Assembly: GCF_001598915.1 (NCBI RefSeq)
Contig: NZ_BDAP01000004.1
Coordinates: 62,001 to 126,000 of the forward strand
Origin: Williamsia muralis NBRC 105860
GTDB lineage: Bacteria > Actinomycetota > Actinomycetes > Mycobacteriales > Mycobacteriaceae
DNA: 64,000 bases
Reading direction: 5' to 3'
A program made the translations under genes and the position numbers. Below are positions 53,939-64,000 of the stretch, piece by piece. The number at the start of each line of letters is the position of its first letter. The first letter of the stretch is position 1. Under the pieces are notes generated by a model. It was not told the DNA's origin and searched no databases. It saw nothing but the letters and a program-made list of their open reading frames with translations.

Positions 53939-55240
53939 TCAGGCAGCCCTGACGCCGTCGGTCTGAGTGCGTTTACGGATGGAGATCACCGGTGAACGGC
54001 GACCGCGAAGACTGTTGATCGCACTGCGCAATCCACGGCGGCGGCCTGTGGCCGGGTCGATCTCGGCGACGAGTCGCTGCTCGGGATGCGACTTGAAGCG
54101 TCGTTCGGACGCCGTTTCAGGTGCGTCGTCGGTGGTCGCCTTGAGGTACTTGTTCGGTAGCGACAGTTTGGCGATGGTGCGCCAGGACTTCGCGTACTGC
54201 ACCAGGAACGGGCCCGTGGTGTACGGCAGGTCGTACTTCTCGCACAGTTCGCGAACCCGCACGGAGATCTCCGCGAGCCGGTTGCTCGGCAGATCGGGGA
54301 ACAGGTGGTGCTCGATCTGGTAGCAGAGATTGCCGCTCATGAAGGCGAGGGGCTTGCCCGCATGGAAGTTGGCGCTGCCCAGCATCTGCCGCAAGTACCA
54401 CTGCGCCTGGGTCTCGTTCTCCATGTCCTGCTTGGTGAACTTCTCGGCTCCATCAGGGAAGTGACCGCAGAAGATCACGGCGTTGGTCCAGATGTTGCGG
54501 ATGGTGTTGCCGGCGAGCGTGGCGGTCATCGCCCGTCCCCAGCTCGTCCACGAGCGGTTGGTCGCGCCGGCCAGCGCCGGGTACACGACGTAGTCCTTGC
54601 CGATCTGCCGGCCCACCTTGATGCCGACGTCCTTGAGGTCCTTCTTGAACTCGTCGGGGTTGGGGTGTTTGCCCGCGGCGACCCGGCCGAGTTCGAGGTG
54701 CTGGACGGCGACGCCGTACTGGAAGAACAGCATGAGGAGCGTGTTGTAGGCCAGGTTGCCCAGGTTGAACGGCTTCCACCGCTGATCCCGGGTCACACGG
54801 ATCAATCCGTAGCCCACGTCGTCGTCCATCCCCAGCACGTTTGTGTACTTGTGATGGATGAAGTTGTGCGTGTGCTTCCAGTGGGCGGATGGACCTGTGT
54901 TGTCCCATTCCCAGCTGGTCGAATGCACTTCCGGGTCGTTCATCCAGTCCCATTGACCGTGCATCACATTGTGGCCGAGTTCCATGTTCTCGACGATCTT
55001 GGAGACGCCCAGGGCGCCGGCACCGAGTGCCCACAGCTTGCGGTCGCGGGCGCCGAACAGCAGCGCGCGGCCCGTCAGCTCCATGCCGCGCTGGAAACGA
55101 ATGGTGTTGCGAAGGTACTTGGCATCCTTCTCGCCGCGGACGGATTCGATGTCGCGGCGGATCGCGTCGAGTTCCGCGCCGAGCGCTTCGACATCGGCGT
55201 CGGTCAGGTGGGCGTACTCGGGGATGTCAGCTATTGCCAT
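53939..55240 (-). CDS. Second DesA3-type acyl-CoA desaturase
   Basis: This 433-residue paralogue of the preceding gene carries the same three boxes: ELGHNVMHGQWDWM, AHWKHTHNFIHHKYTN and NLCYQIEHHLFPDLPSN. The central region (about residues 180-250) and the C-terminal Arg-rich tail differ most, which suggests different chain-length preference or partner contacts. The ATG at 55240 follows GAGAGG by about 10 nt. The 35-bp operator at 55298-55332 lies 58-92 nt upstream. It is the first gene of the pair and probably carries the regulated promoter. Confidence 0.9.
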   Translation of the reverse strand: MAIADIPEYAHLTDADVEALGAELDAIRRDIESVRGEKDAKYLRNTIRFQRGMELTGRALLFGARDRKLWALGAGALGVSKIVENMELGHNVMHGQWDWMNDPEVHSTSWEWDNTGPSAHWKHTHNFIHHKYTNVLGMDDDVGYGLIRVTRDQRWKPFNLGNLAYNTLLMLFFQYGVAVQHLELGRVAAGKHPNPDEFKKDLKDVGIKVGRQIGKDYVVYPALAGATNRSWTSWGRAMTATLAGNTIRNIWTNAVIFCGHFPDGAEKFTKQDMENETQAQWYLRQMLGSANFHAGKPLAFMSGNLCYQIEHHLFPDLPSNRLAEISVRVRELCEKYDLPYTTGPFLVQYAKSWRTIAKLSLPNKYLKATTDDAPETASERRFKSHPEQRLVAEIDPATGRRRGLRSAINSLRGRRSPVISIRKRTQTDGVRAA

Positions 55241-55297
55241 CTGAATCAAACCTCTCTTCTCGAGGATTGGGGGGAGGCCGAACCGGATCGAGAGAGC

Positions 55298-55332
55298 AAC
55301 CTACGGGAACGTAACTTACGCAATCGTAGGTT
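55298..55332. promoter_or_regulatory. Compound palindromic operator of the desaturase genes
   Basis: Two overlapping 20-bp palindromes occur here. The first is AACCTACG-GGAA-CGTAACTT (55298-55317) and the second is AACTTACGCAATCGTAGGTT (55313-55332). The second differs from the reductase operator at 58364-58383 by one base. The half-site pattern suggests a TetR-type dimer, two dimers per operator. Confidence 0.7.
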
Positions 55333-55408
55333 CCGATTCCGAGGCTGTCCAGTGCGGTGAGACTCAGGTCACGCAGGCGCAAATACCCAGAACGCCGCGA
55401 TCGCGGGC

Positions 55409-55656
55409 TATAGTTGACGGGTACTCCGCGCCATATGCGCGGAACCGTCGTGGAACTGCTTCCTCGCACCGTCGCACCCGAAGAGATTCGATGCGCATCA
55501 TGTGCGAGTTGATCAACCCCACCGAGCTTTCACACGGCGATCGTTACTGCCCACCGAATGGTGGCCGAGGTAATCGGCCCTGATCAGCGGCAGTCGCGCC
55601 AACCAGCGGTGAATCGAGCTCGGAGCACCGCGTAACACGGAAAACGTGATTTTTTG
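55409..55656 (+). promoter_or_regulatory. Structured upstream region of the second DEAD-box helicase
   Basis: A possible -10 TATAGT (55409-55414) is followed by three small hairpins. These are TCCGCGC-CATAT-GCGCGGA (55425-55443), CCACC-gaat-GGTGG (near 55552) and GGCC-gaggtaat-CGGCC-type (near 55563). This gives a roughly 235-nt predicted leader before the ATG at 55657. No other gene is seen in 55333-55656. Confidence 0.45.
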
Positions 55657-57087
55657 ATGACTTCTGTATCCAGTCCTGCCTCAACCACTTTCGCCGACCT
55701 CGGCGTTCCCCCGCGCCTGGTCAAGGTGCTCACCGCCGGCGGCATCACCGCCCCTTTCCCCATCCAGGCCGACACGCTGCCCGACAGTCTCGCCGGTCGC
55801 GATGTACTCGGTCGCGGAAAGACCGGTAGTGGCAAGACCCTCGCTTTCGCCATTCCGCTGGTCGCCCGTCTGTCTGCGGGAAGCCCCGCAGGAGCCGGCC
55901 GCCCCCGCGGACTGATCCTGGCGCCCACCCGCGAACTGGCGACCCAGATCACCGCTGTCGTGCAGCCGATGGCCTCGGCCCTCGGACTCACCGTGACGAC
56001 CATCTTCGGTGGCGTGCCGCAGGGCCGTCAGGCCTCCGCGTTGCGCGCCGGAGTGGACATCGTCGTGGCCTGCCCGGGCCGCCTCGAAGACCTCATGCGC
56101 CAGCGTCTGGTGCGTCTGGACCGCGTCGAGATCTCCATCCTCGACGAGGCAGACCACATGGCCGACCTCGGTTTCCTCCCCGGCGTCACCCGCATCCTGA
56201 CCGCCACCCCCGAAGGCGGACAGCGACTGCTGTTCTCGGCCACCCTCGACAACGGTGTCGACAAGCTGGTCAAGCGTTTCCTGAACCAGCCGGTCATGCA
56301 CTCGGTCGACGAGGCCACGTCGCACGTCTCCGCGATGACCCACCACATCTTCGAGGTATCCGGACAGGACTCCAAGAAGGGCGTCGTCTTCGCACTCGCC
56401 TCAGGGCGTGGTCGCCGGATCCTGTTCATGCGCACCAAGCATCAGGCCCGCAAGCTCGCCAAGCAGCTGACCGACGCCGGCATCCCCAGCGTCGACCTTC
56501 ACGGCAACCTGTCGCAGGGCGCCCGCGATCGCAACCTGCTCGCCTTCTCCAGCGGTAAGGCCCGTGTGCTCGTGGCCACCGACGTCGCGGCACGTGGCGT
56601 GCACGTGGACGACGTCGAATTGGTTGTGCACGTGGATCCGCCCACCGAGCACAAGGCATACCTTCACCGTTCGGGCCGCACCGCTCGCGCGGGCAGTGCC
56701 GGCGACGTGGTGACCCTGACCCTTCCCGAACAGCGTCGCGACATGTCGCAACTGCTGCGCAAGGCCGCGATCAAGGCCACCCCGATCCGGGTGACCGCCG
56801 ACTCGGAGCAGCTCAAGACACTGGTCGGCGAACCGGCCGACCTGGTTGCGCCGCCTGCTGTCAGCAACGTCCCGAACCGCACCGCCAAGGCGCCGGGCAG
56901 CCGCTCGGCCGGCTCGCGTCGTCCTCGCCCCACCGCCAACGGCTCCGCGCCGTATGAGGGTCGTGGTCGGGGACAGAGCGCACGATCCGAAGGTGGCCGC
57001 GCCGAGAACGGCCGTACCCGCGGCCACACCGGCCAGGGCGGCAGCCGTCGCAGCAGCACCTCCAGCCGGACCGGCTCCGCACGCTAG
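55657..57087 (+). CDS. DEAD-box RNA helicase (second in window)
   Basis: This 476-residue helicase has complete motifs: FPIQADTLPDSL (Q), GKTGSGKT (I), PTRELATQ (Ia), DEADHMADLG (II), FSATLDN (III), DVAARGVHVDD (V) and HRSGRTARAG (VI). A basic tail rich in Gly/Arg/Ser (from about residue 400) is likely RNA-binding. The ATG at 55657 is preceded by a TTG codon and a T-run, with no good ribosome site. It is divergent from the desaturase pair. Pairing with membrane desaturases suggests a role in cold adaptation, which is inference. Confidence 0.9.
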   Translation: MTSVSSPASTTFADLGVPPRLVKVLTAGGITAPFPIQADTLPDSLAGRDVLGRGKTGSGKTLAFAIPLVARLSAGSPAGAGRPRGLILAPTRELATQITAVVQPMASALGLTVTTIFGGVPQGRQASALRAGVDIVVACPGRLEDLMRQRLVRLDRVEISILDEADHMADLGFLPGVTRILTATPEGGQRLLFSATLDNGVDKLVKRFLNQPVMHSVDEATSHVSAMTHHIFEVSGQDSKKGVVFALASGRGRRILFMRTKHQARKLAKQLTDAGIPSVDLHGNLSQGARDRNLLAFSSGKARVLVATDVAARGVHVDDVELVVHVDPPTEHKAYLHRSGRTARAGSAGDVVTLTLPEQRRDMSQLLRKAAIKATPIRVTADSEQLKTLVGEPADLVAPPAVSNVPNRTAKAPGSRSAGSRRPRPTANGSAPYEGRGRGQSARSEGGRAENGRTRGHTGQGGSRRSSTSSRTGSAR

Positions 57088-57103
57088 AGGCCCGCAACAC
57101 TTC

Positions 57104-57182
57104 CCGACCCCCGATGATGTGCCCTTCTGGCGAACAAACCTCCAGGTGAGTTCCGCCAGAACAGCACATCATCGGGGGTCGG
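57104..57182. repeat. Two-tier palindrome between helicase and reductase genes
   Basis: A perfect 19-bp outer stem (CCGACCCCCGATGATGTGC and its complement) encloses an inner stem (TTCTGGCG-AAC paired with GTTCCGCCAGAA, one bulge). It lies between convergent genes. This is the third element of this architecture. Confidence 0.75.
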
Positions 57183-57197
57183 CGTGCGTTCTACGGG

Positions 57198-58319
57198 TCA
57201 GACCTCGAGAGTGCAATCCCCTGCCGCGACGCTGACGCAGGTCTGAACTCGCTCTCCCTCTACGTGTTCGGCGCCGCTGCGCAGATCTCGCACGCACCCC
57301 TTTTCGAGCATCACCACACAGCTCTGGCAGATACCCATCCGGCAGCCGAACGGCATCTGCACGCCGGCATCCTCACCGGCCGTCATCAGTGTGGTGGCAC
57401 CGTCCACTGTCGCCGTCTTGCCGGTACGAGAAAAGGTCACCGTGCCGCCCTCGGCACCGACCTCGCCACGCTCCAACGCGAACCGCTCGATGTGCAGGTG
57501 GTCCCGCAGCCCCGCCTGGGTCCACTTGTGGGTCAGCGAATCCAGCAGTGCGGCCGGGCCACAGGCCCAGGTCTGGCGGGACGCCCAATCCGGGCACAGA
57601 TCGTCGAGACGCTCGATGTCCACCTTGCCCTCGCTGCGGGTGAACTGGATGTGGGCGTCGAGCAGCCCGCCCGCCTGCATCGCTTCGAGTTCCGCGCCGA
57701 ACATCAGGTCATCCGCCGTGGGCACCGAATGGATCAGTCGCACATCGGTGTGCTGGTGGCGCGTCTCCATCGTGCGCAGCATCGACATGATCGGGGTGAT
57801 GCCGCTACCGGCGGTCACGAACAGCAGCTTCTCGGGGAGGTCGGCGGGAAGGACGAACTCACCCTGGGGCGGCGCGAGCCGGACCACGGTGCCCGGTGCC
57901 AGGCCCCGAACCAGGTGCCCGGAGAGGAAACCCTCGGCCATCGCCTTGACGGTGATCGTGACCACCCGGCTACGGGCACCTCCCGAGGTCTGCGGCACCG
58001 ACGTCAGAGAATACGAACGCCAGGTCCAGCGCCCCTCGACCAGCACCCCGATCCCCATGTACTGGCCCGGGAGGTAATTGAACGAAAATCCCCACCCCGG
58101 TTTGATGACGATGGTGGCCGAGTCCGGCGTCTCCGGCCGGACCTCCACGATCTTGCCGCGCAGCTCACGCGCCGACCACAGCGGATTCGCGAGGTGCAGA
58201 TAGTCGTCCGGCAACAACGGGGTGGTGATCCTTGCCGCCACCGCCCGCACGGTGTTAGCCGCCCGGTTGCTGCTGGCGATGCCCCGCACCGGTGCCTCGA
58301 AACGTTCTCGCCAACCCAT
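57198..58319 (-). CDS. NADPH oxidoreductase partner of DesA3 (Rv3230c type)
   Basis: This is a 373-residue ferredoxin-NADP reductase with a C-terminal plant-type [2Fe-2S] domain. The FAD-binding [10 protein letters not shown] and NAD-binding [16 protein letters not shown] lie near residues 103 and 175. The cluster ligands [13 protein letters not shown] and QTCV are near the end. In mycobacteria it passes electrons to DesA3. GGAGG lies 8 nt before the ATG at 58319, which excludes the ATG at 58334 that contains that ribosome site. The operator at 58364-58383 lies 45 nt upstream, shared with the desaturases. Confidence 0.92.
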   Translation of the reverse strand: MGWRERFEAPVRGIASSNRAANTVRAVAARITTPLLPDDYLHLANPLWSARELRGKIVEVRPETPDSATIVIKPGWGFSFNYLPGQYMGIGVLVEGRWTWRSYSLTSVPQTSGGARSRVVTITVKAMAEGFLSGHLVRGLAPGTVVRLAPPQGEFVLPADLPEKLLFVTAGSGITPIMSMLRTMETRHQHTDVRLIHSVPTADDLMFGAELEAMQAGGLLDAHIQFTRSEGKVDIERLDDLCPDWASRQTWACGPAALLDSLTHKWTQAGLRDHLHIERFALERGEVGAEGGTVTFSRTGKTATVDGATTLMTAGEDAGVQMPFGCRMGICQSCVVMLEKGCVRDLRSGAEHVEGERVQTCVSVAAGDCTLEV

Positions 58320-58363
58320 CTGAAGTGCCTCCATTCAACTGCCGCCGTCAATTCTCGGGCGCA

Positions 58364-58383
58364 AACTTACGCAACCGTAGGTT
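58364..58383. promoter_or_regulatory. Palindromic operator of the reductase gene
   Basis: AACTTACGCAACCGTAGGTT is a 20-bp palindrome with a 4-bp centre, 45 nt before the reductase ATG. It is 19/20 identical to the desaturase operator at 55313-55332. Confidence 0.75.
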
Positions 58384-58424
58384 ACGCGTCGAACGGGCGC
58401 ACAGGGAGGTCGGCGCCGGCGCGC

Positions 58425-58946
58425 CTAGAGCAGCTCCAGAAGGAACGGAAGCTCTTGCGTTGCATACCAACCCAAGTCGAAATCCTCGACGTCGCCGATC
58501 GCCAGCTCGGAGTCCTCGTCGCCGAGGTCGGCCGAGTCCACCAGCCCGACAGCTCGGACCACCTTGTCCTCGGCATCACCACCGTCGATGAGAACCGACG
58601 CGATCGCCGAGCGGTCCACCACCGGGGGGACCTTGACCACCGCGACGTCGAGGTCGGGCCGCAGTTTCACCTCGTCGACGTCGGCGGCGATCACCACACG
58701 CCGGGAAGGTAGCTGGGCCTGTCCGTCCTCGTCGGACCGATCGTCGTCCTCTGCTGCCAGCAACCGCAGCGACGCCCTGGCTGCTTCACGGATGGCCGCT
58801 TCGGCGAGTTCCTCGTCGTCACCGTCGTGGTACGCCTCTCGCAGCGCCGGGGTCAGCGCGAATGCCGTACCGCCGACCGGCCGGAACTCACCGGACTGGT
58901 TGAGCTCGAACAGCATCGACAGTGTGGCGGGCAGATAGATTCTCAT
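58425..58946 (-). CDS. DUF6912 family protein (Rv3231c type)
   Basis: This is a 173-residue acidic soluble protein. The start MRIYLPATLSMLFELNQSGE and the segment FALTPALREAYHDGDDEELA are typical of the family. The C-terminal half has WYATQELPFLL. No catalytic motif or membrane segment is present and the function is unknown. It lies between the reductase and WS/DGAT genes on the same strand, with 29 nt to the latter's stop. The conserved linkage with lipid genes is the only functional hint. Confidence 0.85.
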   Translation of the reverse strand: MRIYLPATLSMLFELNQSGEFRPVGGTAFALTPALREAYHDGDDEELAEAAIREAARASLRLLAAEDDDRSDEDGQAQLPSRRVVIAADVDEVKLRPDLDVAVVKVPPVVDRSAIASVLIDGGDAEDKVVRAVGLVDSADLGDEDSELAIGDVEDFDLGWYATQELPFLLELL

Positions 58947-58975
58947 GTGACCTTTCTCGAGGGACCGGCACGGGC

Positions 58976-60415
58976 TCAGCGCGCACCGGAAAGCAATTCG
59001 TCGAACGAGTCGGTGAGGTACTCCGCCATCGCGCCCAGGTCCCACATCACACCGCGATCGGCGTTGAGGCCGAAGTAGATCCGGCCGTTGTACGAGGTGA
59101 GGCCGACGGCCAGCGCGCGGTTGCGCACCAGGACGGGAACCGGGTAGATCGCGAGGATTTCGTTGCCACCGAGGTACTGCGCCGCCCTCGGACCCCGGGC
59201 GATCGTGATGGGTAGATTGAACGACCGACGCGACAGCGAGGCTGTCGCGCGCGCGCTCATCGCATGGAACGTTGCCGGCCCGATCTCGGGTATCCAGGGT
59301 TCCACGCCCACCGATCCCCGCCGGCCTGACTGCGAGTGCCGTTCGGCCAGCTGCGCGACCTGCGAGAGGCGCACAGCCGGATTGGCTTCTCCCACAGGGA
59401 GATCGGTGACAAACCCGTGTAGACCGCCTGCCATCCATTCGGCCGACGTGGACATGCCACGGGCTTCGATGTCGGCGTCGGACTCCGCCGCGTCGTTGTC
59501 GACCGGGTACGCCGAGAGAGGGACCATCGCGCGGATCGTCTCGACCTGGTCCACCGCTTGCTCGCGGGAGAGCAACCACCGCCGGATGGCCCCCGCGATG
59601 GCAGCGAGGATCACGTCGTTGGGTTGGCAGCTGTACCGCTCGGCGATGTCCACGCAGTCCTCGACCGCGAACGAGGCGACCGTGAAACGACGGGTGGGCG
59701 CCGTCGCGCCGTTGAGTGGACTCGCGGGCGCGGTGCTGGCCGCCATCTTCATCACCGTCTCCACCCTGCGGGCCGTCGCCGTGACGGCCTGGCCCAACCA
59801 GGTCACCTGGTTGGTGGCGGCTCGCACCTGGTCGACCATCTCCCAGGGCCGGGTGATGACGTCGGTGATCGCCCCGACCACCAGCTCGCTGTTGCTCGGC
59901 TCCCGGTCGGGAAGCCAGAGGTCTTCGGGCATCTGGGCGGGTTCGCGGGTGTCGTCGACGATGACTTGATTGATCTCGAGCGCTTCGTGCCCGTCGACCA
60001 GCGCCCGGTGGGTCTTGGTGAGGATGGCCATCCGGTCGTCTGCGAGGCCCTCCACGAGGTACATCTCCCAGAGCGGACGACTGCGCTCGAGCGGTCGCGA
60101 CATCAGGCGCGCCACGAGATCGTGCAGCTGGTCGTCGGCACCGGGGCTCGGCAGTGCCGATCGCCGCACGTGATAGGTGATGTCGAAGTCGCGGTCGTCG
60201 ACCCATACCGGCCGCGCCAACCCCAGCGTCACCTCGCGGATCTTCTGCCGATATCGGGGTACCAGTTGCAGGCGGCACTCGACCGTCGTCAGCAGACTCG
60301 CGTAGTCCAGTCCCCCAGGACGACGTTCCAGGATCAGGAGCGATCCGACCTGCGTGGTGGTGCCGCGCTCATCGAGGTAGTAGTACATCGAGTCCTGGGG
60401 CGACAGCCGATTCAC
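58976..60415 (-). CDS. WS/DGAT-family acyltransferase with altered active site
   Basis: This 479-residue protein belongs to the wax ester synthase/diacylglycerol acyltransferase family (Tgs/Rv3233c-Rv3234c type). It has the N-terminal LSPQDSMYYYLDE and C-terminal GLTSYNGRIYFGLNAD motifs. The catalytic HHxxxDG motif is present as THRALVDG: the first histidine is kept and the second, catalytic, is arginine. Acyl transfer is therefore uncertain. The start GTG (60415) lies 6 nt after a TAGCAT -10 element. In M. tuberculosis this locus carries split Rv3233c/Rv3234c genes; here the frame is intact. Confidence 0.88.
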   Translation of the reverse strand: MNRLSPQDSMYYYLDERGTTTQVGSLLILERRPGGLDYASLLTTVECRLQLVPRYRQKIREVTLGLARPVWVDDRDFDITYHVRRSALPSPGADDQLHDLVARLMSRPLERSRPLWEMYLVEGLADDRMAILTKTHRALVDGHEALEINQVIVDDTREPAQMPEDLWLPDREPSNSELVVGAITDVITRPWEMVDQVRAATNQVTWLGQAVTATARRVETVMKMAASTAPASPLNGATAPTRRFTVASFAVEDCVDIAERYSCQPNDVILAAIAGAIRRWLLSREQAVDQVETIRAMVPLSAYPVDNDAAESDADIEARGMSTSAEWMAGGLHGFVTDLPVGEANPAVRLSQVAQLAERHSQSGRRGSVGVEPWIPEIGPATFHAMSARATASLSRRSFNLPITIARGPRAAQYLGGNEILAIYPVPVLVRNRALAVGLTSYNGRIYFGLNADRGVMWDLGAMAEYLTDSFDELLSGAR

Positions 60416-60421
60416 AGTTCG

Positions 60422-60427
60422 ATGCTA
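60422..60427 (-). promoter_or_regulatory. Leaderless-type -10 of the WS/DGAT gene
   Basis: TAGCAT on the minus strand is 6 nt from the GTG at 60415, predicting a leaderless mRNA. Confidence 0.45.
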
Positions 60428-60506
60428 GCCGTCGACGGCCGAGCCGGCCCACCTGTCCGCCACGCCGGCGTTGCGGCGTCGCGGCAGGCGAGCGCATGGT
60501 CGCCGA

Positions 60507-61136
60507 TCATCCGACGGTCACAGCGGTCAGGAGACAGCGCTGCGTTCGGCGGCGTGCTCCCCCCGGTTCGGCTGCGCGCATCACCACCCGGCGGCGCTCC
60601 ACACGAGCGCCCATCGCGAACACTCTGTCGCCCCGTCCGTAGACGACGGTGATCTCGGCGACGTCCGGCCGGATGCTCTGCGTATGTAGGCGCAGCAACG
60701 CCGCGGGCGGGCCACCCCGGTCGGTTCCCGAGGACAGCAGCGTGCGGAACTGGTCGGCGATATGCGGGATCGCCACTGCCGACAATTGCGTCACGGGACG
60801 GCGACGGTTCATCACCTCGAGCACGAGTTTGATTGCCCCGATGGCGAATTGCCGGATCTCCAGGTCGACACCGTCGAGCACCACGGGTACCGGAGATCGA
60901 CGGAGCGGAGCCGGCCGGCCGAGTGGAATCACCCGCGGCTGACTCGGATCAACCGGTTCCGGTTCGTATCGAGGTGCAGCGGTCACCCTTAGAATTGCGC
61001 CATCCACGACCTCCGCGGTGGACGAATGGGACTCCCCCATCGGCCGGGAACATGCGAACGGACCCTCGTGTGCGGGTGAGCTCGAATCTGAGGTCGGGGC
61101 GAGCTCCGTGGCCGGCCCCAGCGTTGTTGTTGTCAT
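60507..61136 (-). CDS. Rv3235 family protein
   Basis: This is a 209-residue basic soluble protein. The first 70 residues are low-complexity; the conserved part starts near VVLDGVDLEIRQFAIGAIKLVLEVMNRRRPVTQL (split; about residues 85-120) and ends RCLLTAV. No motif indicates a function. The family is actinobacterial and is regularly next to secA. The start ATG (61136) is followed by a Thr-run. It lies 150 nt downstream of the secA stop, and a large hairpin separates them. Confidence 0.82.
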   Translation of the reverse strand: MTTTTLGPATELAPTSDSSSPAHEGPFACSRPMGESHSSTAEVVDGAILRVTAAPRYEPEPVDPSQPRVIPLGRPAPLRRSPVPVVLDGVDLEIRQFAIGAIKLVLEVMNRRRPVTQLSAVAIPHIADQFRTLLSSGTDRGGPPAALLRLHTQSIRPDVAEITVVYGRGDRVFAMGARVERRRVVMRAAEPGGARRRTQRCLLTAVTVG

Positions 61137-61193
61137 GGTCCCCCCGGACCCATCGGCACATGACCGGCACTGGTGGCCGGCCCGGTAAACCGG

Positions 61194-61241
61194 GGAACCC
61201 GGATACCAGCAGTACGACGTGCCCTGCGGTATCCGGGTTCC
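61194..61241. terminator. Hairpin after secA
   Basis: A perfect 14-bp stem (GGAACCCGGATACC and its complement) with a GCAG/CTGC inner stem lies 48 nt after the secA stop. It probably ends the secA transcript; the T-rich side lies on the plus strand. Confidence 0.65.
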
Positions 61242-61289
61242 TTTGTCCCGAGAGGTGATGCTGACGGCGACCTCAGATCGCCGTTTGTG

Positions 61290-64000
<2,711 letters not shown>

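Noticed and set aside
58425-60278. 617-residue minus-strand frame covering DUF6912 and part of WS/DGAT
   Set aside because: Only the last 173 residues match a family. The rest is out-of-frame reading of the acyltransferase gene, which has its own motifs.

Overview
The window is high-GC actinobacterial chromosome. Gene content and order point to a mycolic-acid bacterium of the order Mycobacteriales, close to Gordonia/Rhodococcus/Mycobacterium. Supporting features are WhiB1, WhiB7 with an AT-hook, mycoredoxin, AdnAB, UvrD2, FasR-like TetR, PdtaS, SigH-RshA, DesA3 with its reductase, a WS/DGAT acyltransferase and SecA, plus many GTG/TTG starts and leaderless-type promoters. From memory of M. tuberculosis H37Rv, the order follows Rv3193c to Rv3240c closely, with some genes missing and some blocks added. 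No rRNA, tRNA, CRISPR array, integrase, transposase or prophage gene was seen.

Layout. 1-8000: a UPF0182 membrane protein (cut by the window edge), a PPA1309-family protein, a secreted PDZ/Lon-type protease, a DUF2342 zincin-like protein, an E1/cyclodehydratase-like protein and an AarF/UbiB kinase. 8000-13990: whiB7 with a long attenuator-like leader, uvrD2, mrx1, nudC, a K+ channel/TrkA-N protein and a DoxX-like protein. 13990-21900: the adnA-adnB helicase-nuclease operon, a lipase-like hydrolase and an alkyltransferase-like (ATL) DNA-repair protein. 22000-32200: a complete nitrate assimilation operon on the minus strand (narK, narB, an FAD/[2Fe-2S] oxidoreductase, nirB, nirD, an NnaR-type regulator, a CbiX-type chelatase), which looks inserted into the conserved order. 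32200-37500: a TIGR02569 protein, moeZ, a DUF3152 protein, fasR, DUF3107 and a ferritin-like protein. 37500-44600: rhlE helicase, a membrane-anchored beta-propeller-like protein, ParA, gpm2-like phosphatase, a diacylglycerol kinase and whiB1. 44690-48500: pdtaS, a biotinyl-domain protein, bL37, rshA-sigH and a YbaK deacylase. 48560-61140: SRAP protein, lipoprotein, aroA-rsgA, two tandem acyl-CoA desaturases, a second DEAD-box helicase, the desaturase reductase, DUF6912, WS/DGAT and an Rv3235-family protein. 61290-64000: the C-terminal nine tenths of secA.

How the genes work together. Several regulatory circuits are readable. SigH-type promoters (GGAA-type -35, 17-nt spacer, GTT -10) precede sigH, mrx1 and moeZ. 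A near-identical 20-bp palindrome precedes the desaturase and the reductase genes, suggesting one TetR-type repressor for both. whiB7 has an AT-rich/-35/-10 promoter, a 62-codon upstream ORF with a strong Shine-Dalgarno, and a 10-bp hairpin before the gene. whiB1 has a CRP-type site. The least understood part is the conserved 2.4-8.0 kb cluster (protease, zincin-like, E1-like, kinase-like). I did not find a clearly new system. The best candidates for new biology are that cluster, the shared desaturase operator, the long two-tier palindromes at convergent gene junctions, and the repeat expansion inside the narB tail.
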